A DNA stretch of 64,000 nt, taken from contig JAJCZJ010000112.1 in assembly GCA_029262455.1 (NCBI GenBank), positions 62,001 to 126,000 on the forward strand, in the 5' to 3' direction. Source of the DNA: Deltaproteobacteria bacterium (GTDB lineage Bacteria > Desulfobacterota > Binatia > HRBIN30 > CADEER01). The notes beneath the pieces are model-generated. The model was not told where the DNA came from, searched no databases, and was given only the letters and a program-made list of their open reading frames with translations. Made by a program: the position numbers and the translations under genes. Shown in pieces: positions 48,501 through 55,767 of this stretch; position 1 is the first letter of the stretch, and every line of letters begins with the position of its first letter.

Positions 48501-49402
48501 AGCTCAACGCACGGGTCGCTGCCCTCCTGCGCATTCGATCCATGGAAGCGGAGCTGAGGATCTCGCACGGCCAGCTATCACGTGCCTACGACGATCTGCG
48601 CGAAACCCAGGCTCAGCTCGTCCATTCAGAGAAAATGGCGGCACTTGGCACCCTAGTCGCCGGCGTTGCCCACGAGATCAACAACCCGGTGAGCTTCGTT
48701 CACAGCAGTATCGATCTGATCGCCGACTCGATCGAAGAGCTCAAGGAGATTCTCGATCGTCACCTCGCCGACGAATCGAGTACAGTTGCGGCCCTACACG
48801 CCGAGGTCGATGCCGACGAACGACTGACAACACTGCTCGAGAATGCCGCCATCTGCAAAGACGGCGCGCGGCGCGCGGCGCGTATCGTTCAAGACCTTCG
48901 CACCTTTTCACGGCCCGGGGTGACGGGTCGCGAACCGACCGACCTGCACGAGACTCTCGAGCAAAGCCTGCGCTTGCTGCAGGGCGAAATCAAAGGGCGC
49001 ATCACGATCGAGCGGGAGTACGGCGAAGTCCCCCAGGTGTCTTGTGATTCCGGCCAGATCTCCCAGGTCTTCCTCAACCTTCTCGCCAACGCCACCCAGG
49101 CCATCCCCGCCAAAGGGGTCGTCACCGTCCGTACCGCGAACGGTGGCGACCGAGTCACTGTCTCGATCACAGACGACGGACCCGGAATGAACGAAACAAC
49201 AGCATCGAAGATCTTCGATCCGTTCTACACGACCAAGGAAGTCGGCAAGGGCACGGGGTTGGGATTGAGCATCGTTCGATCGCTCGTCAACGCCCACGGC
49301 GGCGAGATTGGAGTCGTCTCGACCCTTGGTTCTGGAACGACCTTCACCGTAACTCTACCGACCAACGGAGCAACACATGACCAACTCGACACCTCTCACT
49401 GA
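45557..49402 (+). CDS. hybrid sensor histidine kinase with two kinase modules
   Basis: 1281 residues. In order: one transmembrane helix; a PDZ-like periplasmic segment (WSQVVSIDGEPLASTEDALR); about seven more helices (130-400); a GAF domain (~425-570); a coiled coil; HisKA with the phospho-acceptor His 612 (ASHELRTPLTLV) and HATPase (NLLANALKF; GPGIPAEE; GSGIGLALA); a receiver domain with Asp 924 (LIVSDIMMPGPDG; Lys in YITKPFHPDE); then a second kinase with His 1039 (VAHEINNPVSFV) and a second HATPase (NLLANATQAI; GTGLGLSIV). The second module is of the class pairing with NtrC-type regulators. It overlaps the regulator gene by 26 bp. Confidence 0.92.
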   Translation: MRTANPYNISGTYGSRPGFRIALCALLFAVVAITAVCVHASLQWVGAPFNGFLMGRNRIVAPIDLPSWSGRAANIPYWSQVVSIDGEPLASTEDALRIAAEAGDGAKLRYGFSDGSRVTELEIPVITFTVGDWIGLFANYLINGLALLAIGFFVVLLRPELRAAQALLLFSLSWGTSLIIGLADFSSFHFRALLAIAEGFVPASLFYLTLCFPTERPLHSRRGMLRVVVASSALLAALNVVLYDTAPRIWTLAYRAGVVWVVLVILLSVHTAWRENRAASPIDQEKRKIVLLGIVTAFGLPFLLLGFSQLVGAELPLNIVTAGWWIFPATLAYAIVQRDLFEIDVFLRRASTYVALSTSVFLVYAAVLGFLSHGFYSLQLTTSPWFTLLFSLAVLACFHPLREGLQRTVDRLFFRTRFDYAETTRAVSQALNQTLSAEEIAEHVRETLNNTMAPTDTGIYRAIGGNFEPIQETAVAVQLDTATVQTLGQGRIIDGGKLPRETSAALPPTALLVPLCFEDRLEGVLQLGPKNSGTTYGPHDLELLRTLANQTAMALRNAASYNRVTELLASLETRVEERTHELQQTQEELRRSNERLRELDRLKTQFFADASHELRTPLTLVLGPLEELVRQSNNLPDGPRKLAETARSNAATLLVLTDTLLDISRIDYGQMRPTLGDEPLLGMTEAIVEPFRWLAEQRTVAIRLEGDREITARCDRNMIAKVVGNLLANALKFTRDGEVAVRASRVGDKVCLEVHDTGPGIPAEELPQIFERYRQASTASHSGFTGSGIGLALARELVELQGGRIDVTSQVGHGTTFHITLPAGAPSASDTTAPRALADESLAALADKGLTALAASAARSHSGLPVAKQGATDRPTVLIVEDNAEMREFVRAVLNKTYNLESAADAGEAIAKARTKHLDLIVSDIMMPGPDGIALCQTLKEDPDLRHIPLILLTARASLDSKLTGLAAGADDYITKPFHPDELNARVAALLRIRSMEAELRISHGQLSRAYDDLRETQAQLVHSEKMAALGTLVAGVAHEINNPVSFVHSSIDLIADSIEELKEILDRHLADESSTVAALHAEVDADERLTTLLENAAICKDGARRAARIVQDLRTFSRPGVTGREPTDLHETLEQSLRLLQGEIKGRITIEREYGEVPQVSCDSGQISQVFLNLLANATQAIPAKGVVTVRTANGGDRVTVSITDDGPGMNETTASKIFDPFYTTKEVGKGTGLGLSIVRSLVNAHGGEIGVVSTLGSGTTFTVTLPTNGATHDQLDTSH

Positions 49403-50843
49403 TCCGACGCCGCCGGCCGTTTTGGTGGTCGACGACGAACCCAGTACGTTGGTTTTGCTTCGCCAATTGTTCGGTCGCGAGATTCCTGTACTCACCGCGT
49501 GCAACGGAAAAGAAGCACTCGCGCAGCTCGAGCAAGCGCACATCGGCGTCATTGTTGCCGACCAAAGAATGCCCGAGATGAGCGGCACCGAACTCCTCGG
49601 CCAGGCAATGCTGCACCACCCGGACATCGTCCGCATCATTCTCACCGCATACGCCGACATCGACACGCTGACCGAGGCCATCAACACGGGGAAAGTCTTT
49701 CAGTATATTGCCAAACCGTGGGACAACCGCGAGCTGGCAATGACGGTGCGTTCAGCGCTGGAGACCTACAACTTGCGACGCAAGAACAGCCATCTCCTCG
49801 AGCAAAACACGAACCTCGTCGAAGAGCTCCGCCAGGCCAACCTCGACTTGCGGCGCGAGAACGTCACCCTGAAGAAGGAAGTCTCCGGCGGATTTCGGCT
49901 CGACAACATCATCGGGGTAAGCTCGGCGATGAAGAAAGCGTTCCAGATCGCCGAGAAGGCGATCGCGTCGGACGCCACGGTGTTGATCAACGGCGAGACC
50001 GGAACCGGCAAAGAACTGATCGCCCGCGCCATCCACTATAATGGTGCCCGCCGCGACCAGAAGTTCGTTGCGCAAAACTGCGGGTCGATGCCCGAGGCGT
50101 TACTCGAAAGCGAGCTCTTCGGACACGCGCGCGGTTCGTTCACGGGCGCCGTCAAAGACCACCGCGGGCTCTTCGAAGAAGCGGACGGGGGCACGTTATT
50201 CCTCGACGAGATCGGCGACATGCCACTGCCGATGCAGGTCAAACTGTTGCGCGTGCTCGAGGAGGGCGAAGTCCGCCGGGTCGGCAGCAACGATGCCATC
50301 CACGTCGACGTCCGGATCGTCAGCGCGACACACAAGAACCTGCGCGAAGAGGTCGAGGCCGGTCGCTTCCGACGCGACCTGTACTATCGACTCGATGTTT
50401 TGCGCGTCCCGCTGCCGCCTCTGCGCGATCGCAATGGTGACGTCACCCTGCTCGCCAAGCATTTTCTCGAGAAGTATATGACAAGGTCTTCGAAGCGCTT
50501 GGCGGGGTTCACCACAGCCGCCGTGCAAGCGCTGAGTGAGCACTCGTTCCCTGGGAACGTTCGCGAGTTGGAGAACGAAATCGAGCGTGCTGTCGCTCTG
50601 GCCAATCCGGGAGAGACGATCGACATCGATCTGCTTTCCACCGAGGTCGTCGGCGATCGCGAAGTCGCGGAGATCAGCAACGGCAATGGTTCGCTACGCG
50701 GTCGTCTACGCGATGTCGAAAGGCGCCTGATCACCCAAGAGCTCATCAAGAACAATGGCAACCGAACACACAGCGCGGCCAAGTTGGGAATCTCCGTGCG
50801 CGCCCTCCAAAAGAAGATCAACCTGCTCGAAATCACAGCCTGA
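49377..50843 (+). CDS. sigma-54-dependent response regulator (NtrC family)
   Basis: 488 residues. Receiver domain (~17-130) with VVDDEPSTL and the phosphorylated Asp 62 (VIVADQRMPEMSG). Central AAA+ domain with Walker A GETGTGKE (~204), the sigma-54 contact loop GSFTGA (253-258; GAFTGA is the common form), and Walker B GGTLFLDEIGD. C-terminal Fis-type helix-turn-helix ending NRTHSAAKLGISVRALQKKI. Its start lies inside the kinase gene, so the pair is translationally coupled. It activates RpoN promoters; a candidate lies 226 bp downstream. Confidence 0.95.
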   Translation: MTNSTPLTDPTPPAVLVVDDEPSTLVLLRQLFGREIPVLTACNGKEALAQLEQAHIGVIVADQRMPEMSGTELLGQAMLHHPDIVRIILTAYADIDTLTEAINTGKVFQYIAKPWDNRELAMTVRSALETYNLRRKNSHLLEQNTNLVEELRQANLDLRRENVTLKKEVSGGFRLDNIIGVSSAMKKAFQIAEKAIASDATVLINGETGTGKELIARAIHYNGARRDQKFVAQNCGSMPEALLESELFGHARGSFTGAVKDHRGLFEEADGGTLFLDEIGDMPLPMQVKLLRVLEEGEVRRVGSNDAIHVDVRIVSATHKNLREEVEAGRFRRDLYYRLDVLRVPLPPLRDRNGDVTLLAKHFLEKYMTRSSKRLAGFTTAAVQALSEHSFPGNVRELENEIERAVALANPGETIDIDLLSTEVVGDREVAEISNGNGSLRGRLRDVERRLITQELIKNNGNRTHSAAKLGISVRALQKKINLLEITA

Positions 50844-51068
50844 GTGCGAGGTTTCTCCCTGCGCTTCGCCATACCAACTCGCACGCCGCCCGGACCCGAG
50901 ACGCTCCCAACCGCAGGAAACGACACCTCCGCGACGGCACTAACCCGCATGGCATCCGAAGAAAGATGCGACAAAGTATTGTCACTACACCGCAAAGTGT
51001 CACCCGACCATGAGCGACTGCCATGCGAGCCGAAAAGTATAACCCCGACAACGAGTCCAAAACAAAAG

Positions 51069-51084
51069 TGGCCCCAGCTTTGCT
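51069..51084 (+). promoter_or_regulatory. candidate sigma-54 (-24/-12) promoter
   Basis: TGGCCCCAGCTTTGCT matches the TGGCACG-N4-TTGCW consensus at 10 of 12 fixed positions, with exactly 10 nt between the GG (51070-51071) and GC (51082-51083). It sits between the sigma-54 activator gene and a small membrane ORF at 51098. Chance matches of this quality are expected several times in the window, so context is the main support. Confidence 0.4.
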
Positions 51085-51097
51085 TCTACAATGAGCC

Positions 51098-51355
51098 ATG
51101 GATTTCGTCGCACTTCTCGATTTGTGGGTGGCCGGCACATTTGTCGGCATTGCTTTCCGGTGGATTGCTGGGTGGAACGTCGAGCTCTTGACCGCAGTCC
51201 TAACCGGAGCGTTCCTGGTCGTCCTCTTCGACGCTGGTTTCCAGCCTGGCCCCCTGGTCGATGCCCTGAGGGGCAGCGCACCTGACTTCATCGCTGGCGC
51301 CGCGATAGGGCTCGGGTCGATGCATCTAGCGCGATCAGCCGGAACAAATCGCTAG
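51098..51355 (+). CDS. small hydrophobic protein of unknown function
   Basis: 85 residues with two or three hydrophobic stretches (FVALLDLWVAGTFVGIAFRW; LLTAVLTGAFLVVLFDA; FIAGAAIGLGSMHL). No Shine-Dalgarno is visible; if the sigma-54-like site just upstream is used, the transcript would start about 3 nt before the ATG, implying near-leaderless translation or a GTG start at 51128. Codon use looks coding. No family recognised. A candidate target of the adjacent two-component system. Confidence 0.45.
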   Translation: MDFVALLDLWVAGTFVGIAFRWIAGWNVELLTAVLTGAFLVVLFDAGFQPGPLVDALRGSAPDFIAGAAIGLGSMHLARSAGTNR

Positions 51356-51528
51356 CAGCAACCCGCACGGTCTTTCGCACTGATCTCGATATCGCTCGGC
51401 ATCTGTCGACCGCGGTCGCCCGTTGCCCAGCCTCGATGCGGCAACGCTGAGCGACTCTAAGGAGCGGTGCGAGAACGTCCATCCCCAGTCGTTGGGGCAA
51501 AGCTCCGGCGCAGCGAGTCGCTCCCCTG

Positions 51529-51873
51529 CTAACGCTTCTCGCGCATGGCTTCACGGGCGCGATCGCTCGGCATCGACATCGGGGGCTCGGAATAGCCTAT
51601 CTCGTCGCGTTGCATCGGCATGATGATCCACAAGACCGGATAGACCAAGAATCCCCACGCGAATAGGCCGAGGATGACGAACGCCAGCCGGAGCGCCGTT
51701 ACGGAGATGCCAAAATGGTTGGCCAAGCCCGAGCAAACGCCGGCGATCATACTGCCCTCGCGGCGGCGGTACCATTCGGTCACAAGCGCCGAACGCTGCA
51801 ACACGCTACCGCAATAGCGGCACTTGATCGCGGCGTCCTGGATTTCTTCTGCGCAATAGGGACATTTCTTCAT
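51529..51873 (-). CDS. PspC-domain protein with N-terminal zinc ribbon (copy 1)
   Basis: 114 residues from the ATG at 51873 (GAGGAG 7 nt upstream). The N-terminal zinc ribbon [20 protein letters not shown] (two CxxC pairs) is followed by a PspC domain, [19 protein letters not shown], and two membrane segments ([25 protein letters not shown]). PspC proteins act in envelope-stress responses. It belongs to a cluster with an ECF sigma factor and a second protein of the same architecture at 52871. Confidence 0.85.
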   Translation of the reverse strand: MKKCPYCAEEIQDAAIKCRYCGSVLQRSALVTEWYRRREGSMIAGVCSGLANHFGISVTALRLAFVILGLFAWGFLVYPVLWIIMPMQRDEIGYSEPPMSMPSDRAREAMREKR

Positions 51874-51884
51874 CACAGGACTCC

Positions 51885-52307
51885 TCAATCAACCAGTGCC
51901 AGTACCATGCGATCGCGCGACTGCCCGACAGCGATCGGGATCATGGCGTAGAACAGACCCAGCAAGCCGAGCGCGACGAGCGCGTACGTCGACACCAAGT
52001 AGGTCGCAACACCCGTCGGTACGACGCCGCATAGCAGCCCGTACGCAAACGAAACAACATAGCCACCGGATAGCAACGTCAGCGGCAGCGTCACCAAGGC
52101 CAACAACACGACGACCGCGATCTGCCTGCGCCAAACGCGCAGTGCGTGACGCTCAAGCTCGCTGCTGGCCACCGCCAACATTCGCGTAGACCAAGCCGCT
52201 GCGTCGCATTCGACCGGCCAGTGCAGCGCCGACGACAGACGCGACCAGCTCTTCTCGCAACCGGCGTCTCGCATCATCTCTCGCAATCGTTCGCGGTTAT
52301 CGTTCAT
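51885..52307 (-). CDS. membrane protein downstream of ECF sigma factor, possible anti-sigma partner
   Basis: About 140 residues. A cytoplasmic N-terminal part ([20 protein letters not shown]) leads to three to four membrane segments ([58 protein letters not shown]). Its start overlaps the end of the sigma gene. A short cytoplasmic domain plus membrane helices, directly after an ECF sigma gene, is the usual layout for an anti-sigma factor, but no zinc-binding HxxxCxxC motif is present, so this stays an inference. Confidence 0.6.
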   Translation of the reverse strand: MNDNRERLREMMRDAGCEKSWSRLSSALHWPVECDAAAWSTRMLAVASSELERHALRVWRRQIAVVVLLALVTLPLTLLSGGYVVSFAYGLLCGVVPTGVATYLVSTYALVALGLLGLFYAMIPIAVGQSRDRMVLALVD

Positions 52308-52821
52308 TCTCAACCTCGACAACGGCAGCCAGCTTGTTCAACGCGTTGTGCATGCGACTCTTGACGGTACCCTTTGGTACACCGAGGATCTCGGCCACAT
52401 CGCTCTCGCGTAAATCGTGGTAGTAGCGCAAGATCACAACCTCACGTTGCTCGGCCGGCAACTCGCCGAGCAATCGCTCGGCATCAATCCCTGCTTCTGA
52501 GCGTGCGTAGTCAACCGAATCTGCGCCGGAACGGTCCGGATCGAGCTCCGTTGGTTCCGGCGGCGGACGCCTCCACCAATCGCGGCACAGGTTGATGGCA
52601 ATCTGAAAGAGCCACGTCGAAAATTTCTTCGTTGGATCAAATCGGTCGGCGCTGCGCACGACACGCAGCCAGGTCTCTTGATAGATATCTTCGACGTCAC
52701 GCCCGCCGGTGTTGCGGAAGACGAAGGCCGACAGACCCCGCTCATAGCGCTGCAGGAGCTCGCCCAGCGCCGCCTCATCGCCAGCCGCGACACGAGTCGC
52801 GAGCTCCTCATCAGGGACCAT
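52297..52821 (-). CDS. ECF-type RNA polymerase sigma factor
   Basis: 174 residues, RpoE-like. Region 2: ALGELLQRYERGLSAFVFRN, VEDIYQETWLRVVRSADRFD and KFSTWLFQIAINLCRDWWRR. Region 4: LPAEQREVVILRYYHDLRES, DVAEILGVPKGTVKSRMHNA. It probably controls the neighbouring PspC/zinc-ribbon genes and itself. No other sigma-factor gene is in the window. Confidence 0.93.
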   Translation of the reverse strand: MVPDEELATRVAAGDEAALGELLQRYERGLSAFVFRNTGGRDVEDIYQETWLRVVRSADRFDPTKKFSTWLFQIAINLCRDWWRRPPPEPTELDPDRSGADSVDYARSEAGIDAERLLGELPAEQREVVILRYYHDLRESDVAEILGVPKGTVKSRMHNALNKLAAVVEVENER

Positions 52822-52870
52822 TCAACCGACATAGTACCATTCCGCTACAAAAATCAGGCCGCTACCAAAA

Positions 52871-53269
52871 TCAGGATTCCTGATAGGTCGTCGTGCTCGG
52901 CGCGTCAGCGTTTTTGTGGTGACGACCGCTCATTCTGCCGGCGGCGGAAAGACCGCAGCGCATGAAGTGCTCCAGTTTGGATTCACCGCCCGGGCGGCGC
53001 GGGATCACCAGCCAAAGCGCCGGGTAGGCCAGGACACTCAAATGCATCGGCAAGATCGCCAAAACGACGAAGGCAGCTCGCACCGCCCCAACCGGCACCG
53101 CGAAAGCCGCCGCCAAGGCCGAGCAAACACCGGCGATCCTCGAATCCCCATGGCTGCGGTGCCAGGTCGTAGGATCAATCGCGACCAGGCGACTCCGGCA
53201 ATAGCGGCAACGAGTCGCCTCCGCCCGAATCTCCTCAGCACAATAAGAACAGCGTTTCATTTCAGACAT
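52871..53269 (-). CDS. PspC-domain protein with N-terminal zinc ribbon (copy 2)
   Basis: 132 residues from the ATG at 53269, behind GGGAGGGA. Zinc ribbon CSYCAEEIRAEATRCRYCRS, PspC domain DSRIAGVCSALAAAFAVPV, and hydrophobic AAFVVLAILPMHLSVLAYPALWLVIP, then a basic C-terminal tail. Same architecture as the 51529-51873 gene, on the other side of the sigma factor, so probably an old duplication within one regulon. Confidence 0.85.
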   Translation of the reverse strand: MSEMKRCSYCAEEIRAEATRCRYCRSRLVAIDPTTWHRSHGDSRIAGVCSALAAAFAVPVGAVRAAFVVLAILPMHLSVLAYPALWLVIPRRPGGESKLEHFMRCGLSAAGRMSGRHHKNADAPSTTTYQES

Positions 53270-53410
53270 GATTCCCTCCCAATTCTCGTGGTCTGGCAAG
53301 TAGTACGGTGGTGACGGGAAAAAGGTTCATCGCCATTTGTCTCAGCCCAACCCTTGGCCCAACGGGTTCTCTCGCTACCCAATAAAGACGCGGTTTGGTA
53401 CGATCGGGGC

Positions 53411-53986
53411 ATGACAGCCATCCCGGGTGGGGCTCCGGCCGGCAAACTCGTTTTGACCTACGACGACTACGTCTCGTTTCCGGAAGACGGTCGTCGTCAC
53501 GAAGTCATCGAGGGAGAGCATTACGTGACACCTGCCCCGCGGCCCCTTCATCAGATCGTCAGCCGGAATCTACAGCTCGCCCTCCACAACCACGTGGCCG
53601 AACGAAATCTCGGCGAGGTCCTACAAGCGCCGATCGACGTGATTCTCGACGAAACGACCATCGTACAGCCAGATCTTGTATTCGTGGCAAAGGCACAAAT
53701 TACAATCATCACCAGCCGTGCGATCGAAGGAAGCCCGCAACTGATGATCGAAATCCTGTCGCCCGCGACCGCACGCCGCGACCGCGTGACAAAGGCAACG
53801 ATCTACGCGCGGTTCGGGATTGAGCACTACTGGATCGTGGATCCGGCAGCCAAGCAAATTGAAGTCTACGAACTGGCAGGCGGCGCCTACGACGCTGCCG
53901 GGGTGTATTCCGAGGGACAAGCCCTGGTGACGAGACTATTCAGCGACCTACAGTTAGACACCTCGAGGCTCTGGCCGGAAGAATGA
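53411..53986 (+). CDS. Uma2-family PD-(D/E)xK endonuclease-like protein
   Basis: 191 residues. LTYDDYVSFPEDGRRHEVIE, then PRPLHQIVSRNLQLAL, the nuclease-fold acidic residues in TTIVQPDLVFV and QLMIEILSPAT, and Y-x-R-FGIEHYWIVDPAAKQIEVY. This is the DUF820/Uma2 family, a restriction-endonuclease-like fold very common in Cyanobacteria and Deltaproteobacteria; biological role unclear. The ATG at 53411 fits the family N terminus. It borders the tRNA-Gly island. Confidence 0.9.
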   Translation: MTAIPGGAPAGKLVLTYDDYVSFPEDGRRHEVIEGEHYVTPAPRPLHQIVSRNLQLALHNHVAERNLGEVLQAPIDVILDETTIVQPDLVFVAKAQITIITSRAIEGSPQLMIEILSPATARRDRVTKATIYARFGIEHYWIVDPAAKQIEVYELAGGAYDAAGVYSEGQALVTRLFSDLQLDTSRLWPEE

Positions 53987-54066
53987 ACCCGTCCTGGACA
54001 AATGCCACCAGGCAAATGCCACCAGGCTTGCGAGCCCTTCAATGCTCGGCTAAGAAGAATCCCATT

Positions 54067-54140
54067 GCGGGCGTAGCTCAGTTGGCTAGAGCGTATGCTT
54101 GCCAAGCATAAGGTCGCCGGTTCGACCCCGGTCGCCCGCT
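54067..54140 (+). tRNA. tRNA-Gly(GCC)
   Basis: Full cloverleaf: acceptor GCGGGCG/CGCCCGC (54067-54073 / 54133-54139), D stem GCTC/GAGC, anticodon stem TATGC/GCATA with loop TTGCCAA (anticodon GCC at 54101-54103), T arm GCCGG-TTCGACC-CCGGT, discriminator T. CCA is not encoded. The only tRNA in the window; its 3' half is duplicated 110 bp downstream. Confidence 0.96.
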
Positions 54141-54208
54141 CTTCGAAATCCCAGATCTCAAACGCAAATCCCACACAGGGCGCGCTTTGGGATTTGGGAT
54201 TTTCTTTT
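54141..54208 (+). repeat. dispersed GGGATTT hairpin repeat, copy 1
   Basis: GAAATCCCAGATCTCAAACG ... GCGCGCTTTGGGATTTGGGA ... TTTTCTTTT. AAATCCCA and TGGGATTT can pair into a stem. It starts directly at the tRNA-Gly 3' end. Three further copies lie at 54279, 56171 and 59047. Confidence 0.7.
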
Positions 54209-54220
54209 AAGGGATTCCTC

Positions 54221-54278
54221 GGTCGCCGGTTCGCCTGTCCTCCGTAGCGCAGCGAAGGGGGAACCCCGGTCGCCCGCT
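54221..54278 (+). repeat. duplicated 3' half of tRNA-Gly split by a 29-bp hairpin insert
   Basis: GGTCGCCGGTTCG (54221-54233) and ACCCCGGTCGCCCGCT (54263-54278) reproduce the tRNA T arm and 3' acceptor strand exactly. Between them, inside what would be the T loop, sits a 29-bp insert (54234-54262: CCTGTCCTCCGTAGC ... GCGAAGGGGGA) that folds into an imperfect hairpin. No 5' tRNA half is present, so it is not a functional tRNA. Confidence 0.8.
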
Positions 54279-54348
54279 CTTCGAAATCCCAGATCTCAAA
54301 CGCAAATCCCAAATCGGGAAAGTGCTTTGGGGCCTGGGATTTTCTTTA
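54279..54348 (+). repeat. dispersed GGGATTT hairpin repeat, copy 2
   Basis: Nearly identical to copy 1 over its first 36 bp (CTTCGAAATCCCAGATCTCA onward), then diverging (AAATCGGGAAAGTGCTTTGG), ending TTTTCTTTA. With the preceding tRNA 3' half it makes up the second unit of a tandem duplication. Confidence 0.7.
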
Positions 54349-54498
54349 GGGGGGCCATCTGCTCTGCTGGGAGGCGCTGCAATGCGGTAGCGTTCGGCAC
54401 AACAGGCCAGTGCACACGATGACCACAAGCGGGCCGCGGGGGACCAGGCACCGGCAGGACGTTGGCCGAATCCGGACTGTGATGGTACGCTTGAGGAG

Positions 54499-54561
54499 AT
54501 GGCAAAGGTTGAAGCGATCGAACGTGAGATTTGTGCTCGAGCGATCAGCAGTTTCGACTAA
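54499..54561 (+). pseudogene. 20-codon remnant resembling the start of an antitoxin gene
   Basis: Reads MAKVEAIEREICARAISSFD then TAA, with GAGGAG immediately before the ATG. The opening MxKVEAIERE matches the N terminus of small antitoxin-like proteins (often followed by a SPEELAxFRxWF helix, missing here). From 54538 a 19-bp stretch is identical to 58222-58240, so the gene appears cut at a repeat boundary. Low confidence because it is so short. Confidence 0.3.
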
Positions 54562-54678
54562 TGAACCCGACCGGCTCGAAGCAGCCGGGTCGACTGAAGA
54601 GTGTCATATGCGGAAAACGAGAGCGACGGCCGGTCTTACCCGATCCGCATCATGAATAGCTAGCCGAAAAGCCGAGCG

Positions 54679-55068
54679 ATGATTGCATTCAGGATCAGGA
54701 TAAACGGCGAACTCGTCGCGACGATCGGCCAAGAGGACATGTCGATACTAACGACAAATCTGGTGGCTAGTCGCGGCAACCAAGAGCGCGACGTCAACGA
54801 CTACATCCGTCTGAACTTGGGCGGGCTGTCCCACGAGTTGGCGGAGGGATATTGCCAGCATTTCCGATGGGCAGATCGGGAGATGTCCTTGGGAGACAGG
54901 ATCGAGATTGAAGTATTCGAAACCGACTCGGTCAACCCGCCATTGAAGCGCTACCGATCGGACAAGGCGGTGCAGGAGAATCCCTACACTGACGAGGAGG
55001 TCCGAGAGATGCGGTACGCGGACTACTTGGAACTCAAGAAGCAGTTCGACCATGATGACGACGCCTAA
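54679..55068 (+). CDS. small cytoplasmic protein of unknown function, toxin/immunity-type neighbourhood
   Basis: 129 residues: AFRIRINGELVATIGQEDMS, ILTTNLVASRG, DYIRLNLGGLSHELAEGYCQHF, DRIEIEVFETDSVNPPLKR, ending in charged YADYLELKKQFDHDDDA. No signal or membrane segment. Codon use is coding-like and it does not derive from a repeat. It precedes the DUF6883/DUF4926 pair by 64 bp. An immunity or antitoxin role is possible only by context. Confidence 0.6.
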   Translation: MIAFRIRINGELVATIGQEDMSILTTNLVASRGNQERDVNDYIRLNLGGLSHELAEGYCQHFRWADREMSLGDRIEIEVFETDSVNPPLKRYRSDKAVQENPYTDEEVREMRYADYLELKKQFDHDDDA

Positions 55069-55132
55069 GAAGCGCGTAGATATGGACCGGGCTACGCCAG
55101 GTCGCTGACGCGCGGGACTCGTATCGAGACAG

Positions 55133-55474
55133 ATGAAACTCCCGGGAGCAGGTGCTGCGACGATTGATCCAGCAAAGATCCGAGACTATCTGCTCTCCGC
55201 GGAACATCCGGTTGGCCGTTTCAAAGCAACTTTCTTCACCAGCCTTGGCTATTCGGCGGAGCATTGGGAGCGCCTCCGAGACGATCTTGACGCGCTGGGT
55301 TGCACAGAAGACGCGGTGGCTGGCCTTTCAAGTTCGTATGGCCAGAAATACGAGGTTCGTGGTACCCTCTCCGGGCCAAACGGGCGAACCGCGGAGGTGG
55401 TAACTGCCTGGATCATTCTGCGGGGCGAGAGTTCGCCCCGTTTTGTAACGGCATTTCCTGGAGGCAAGACATGA
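55133..55474 (+). CDS. DUF6883-domain protein
   Basis: 113 residues matching the DUF6883 pattern from memory: IDPAKIRDYLLSAEHPVGRF, KATFFTSLGYSAEHWERL, YGQKYEVRGTLSGPNGRTA and VVTAWIILRGESSPRFVTAF. Such domains occur free-standing and at toxin C termini, commonly with a DUF4926 partner. Its stop overlaps the next gene's start (ATGA 55471-55474). Activity unknown; a toxin-antitoxin-like pair is an inference. Confidence 0.75.
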   Translation: MKLPGAGAATIDPAKIRDYLLSAEHPVGRFKATFFTSLGYSAEHWERLRDDLDALGCTEDAVAGLSSSYGQKYEVRGTLSGPNGRTAEVVTAWIILRGESSPRFVTAFPGGKT

Positions 55475-55695
55475 CTTTCAAAACGCTCGACACGGTTGTG
55501 CTGGCTAGGGACCTTGATGCACACGGCCTTCAAGAGGGTGACCTCGGAACCGTTGTCGAGATCTACAAGCCCGATGGCTTGGAGGTCGAGTTTGTCACCG
55601 CATCTGGCAAGAGCCAAGCATTGGTAACGTTGAACGTCTCAGATGTTCGCCAAGTGCAGGATAATGACCTCGTTGCAGTTCGTTCCGTCGCCTAG
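55471..55695 (+). CDS. DUF4926-domain protein
   Basis: 74 residues: TFKTLDTVVLARDLDAHGLQ, EGDLGTVVEIYKPDGLEVEF, VTASGKSQALVTLNVSDVR. Small SH3-like beta protein typical of DUF4926. Translationally coupled to the DUF6883 gene. The ORF extends upstream to 55300, but that part is the shadow of DUF6883. Confidence 0.78.
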   Translation: MTFKTLDTVVLARDLDAHGLQEGDLGTVVEIYKPDGLEVEFVTASGKSQALVTLNVSDVRQVQDNDLVAVRSVA

Positions 55696-55767
55696 GTCGT
55701 GTGCGCACAGCGGCTTCTTTCGAATCCACTATTCTCAAGGCAGTGAGTTCCCAACTAGTCAACCGTT

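Noticed and set aside
54221-54278. Second tRNA-Gly
   Set aside because: Only the T arm and 3' acceptor strand are present and a 29-bp insert breaks the T loop, so no cloverleaf can form.
53887-54312. 141-codon minus-strand ORF over tRNA-Gly and its repeats
   Set aside because: Its product is a translation of the duplicated repeat (GFAFEIWDFEERATG twice) and of the tRNA antisense.
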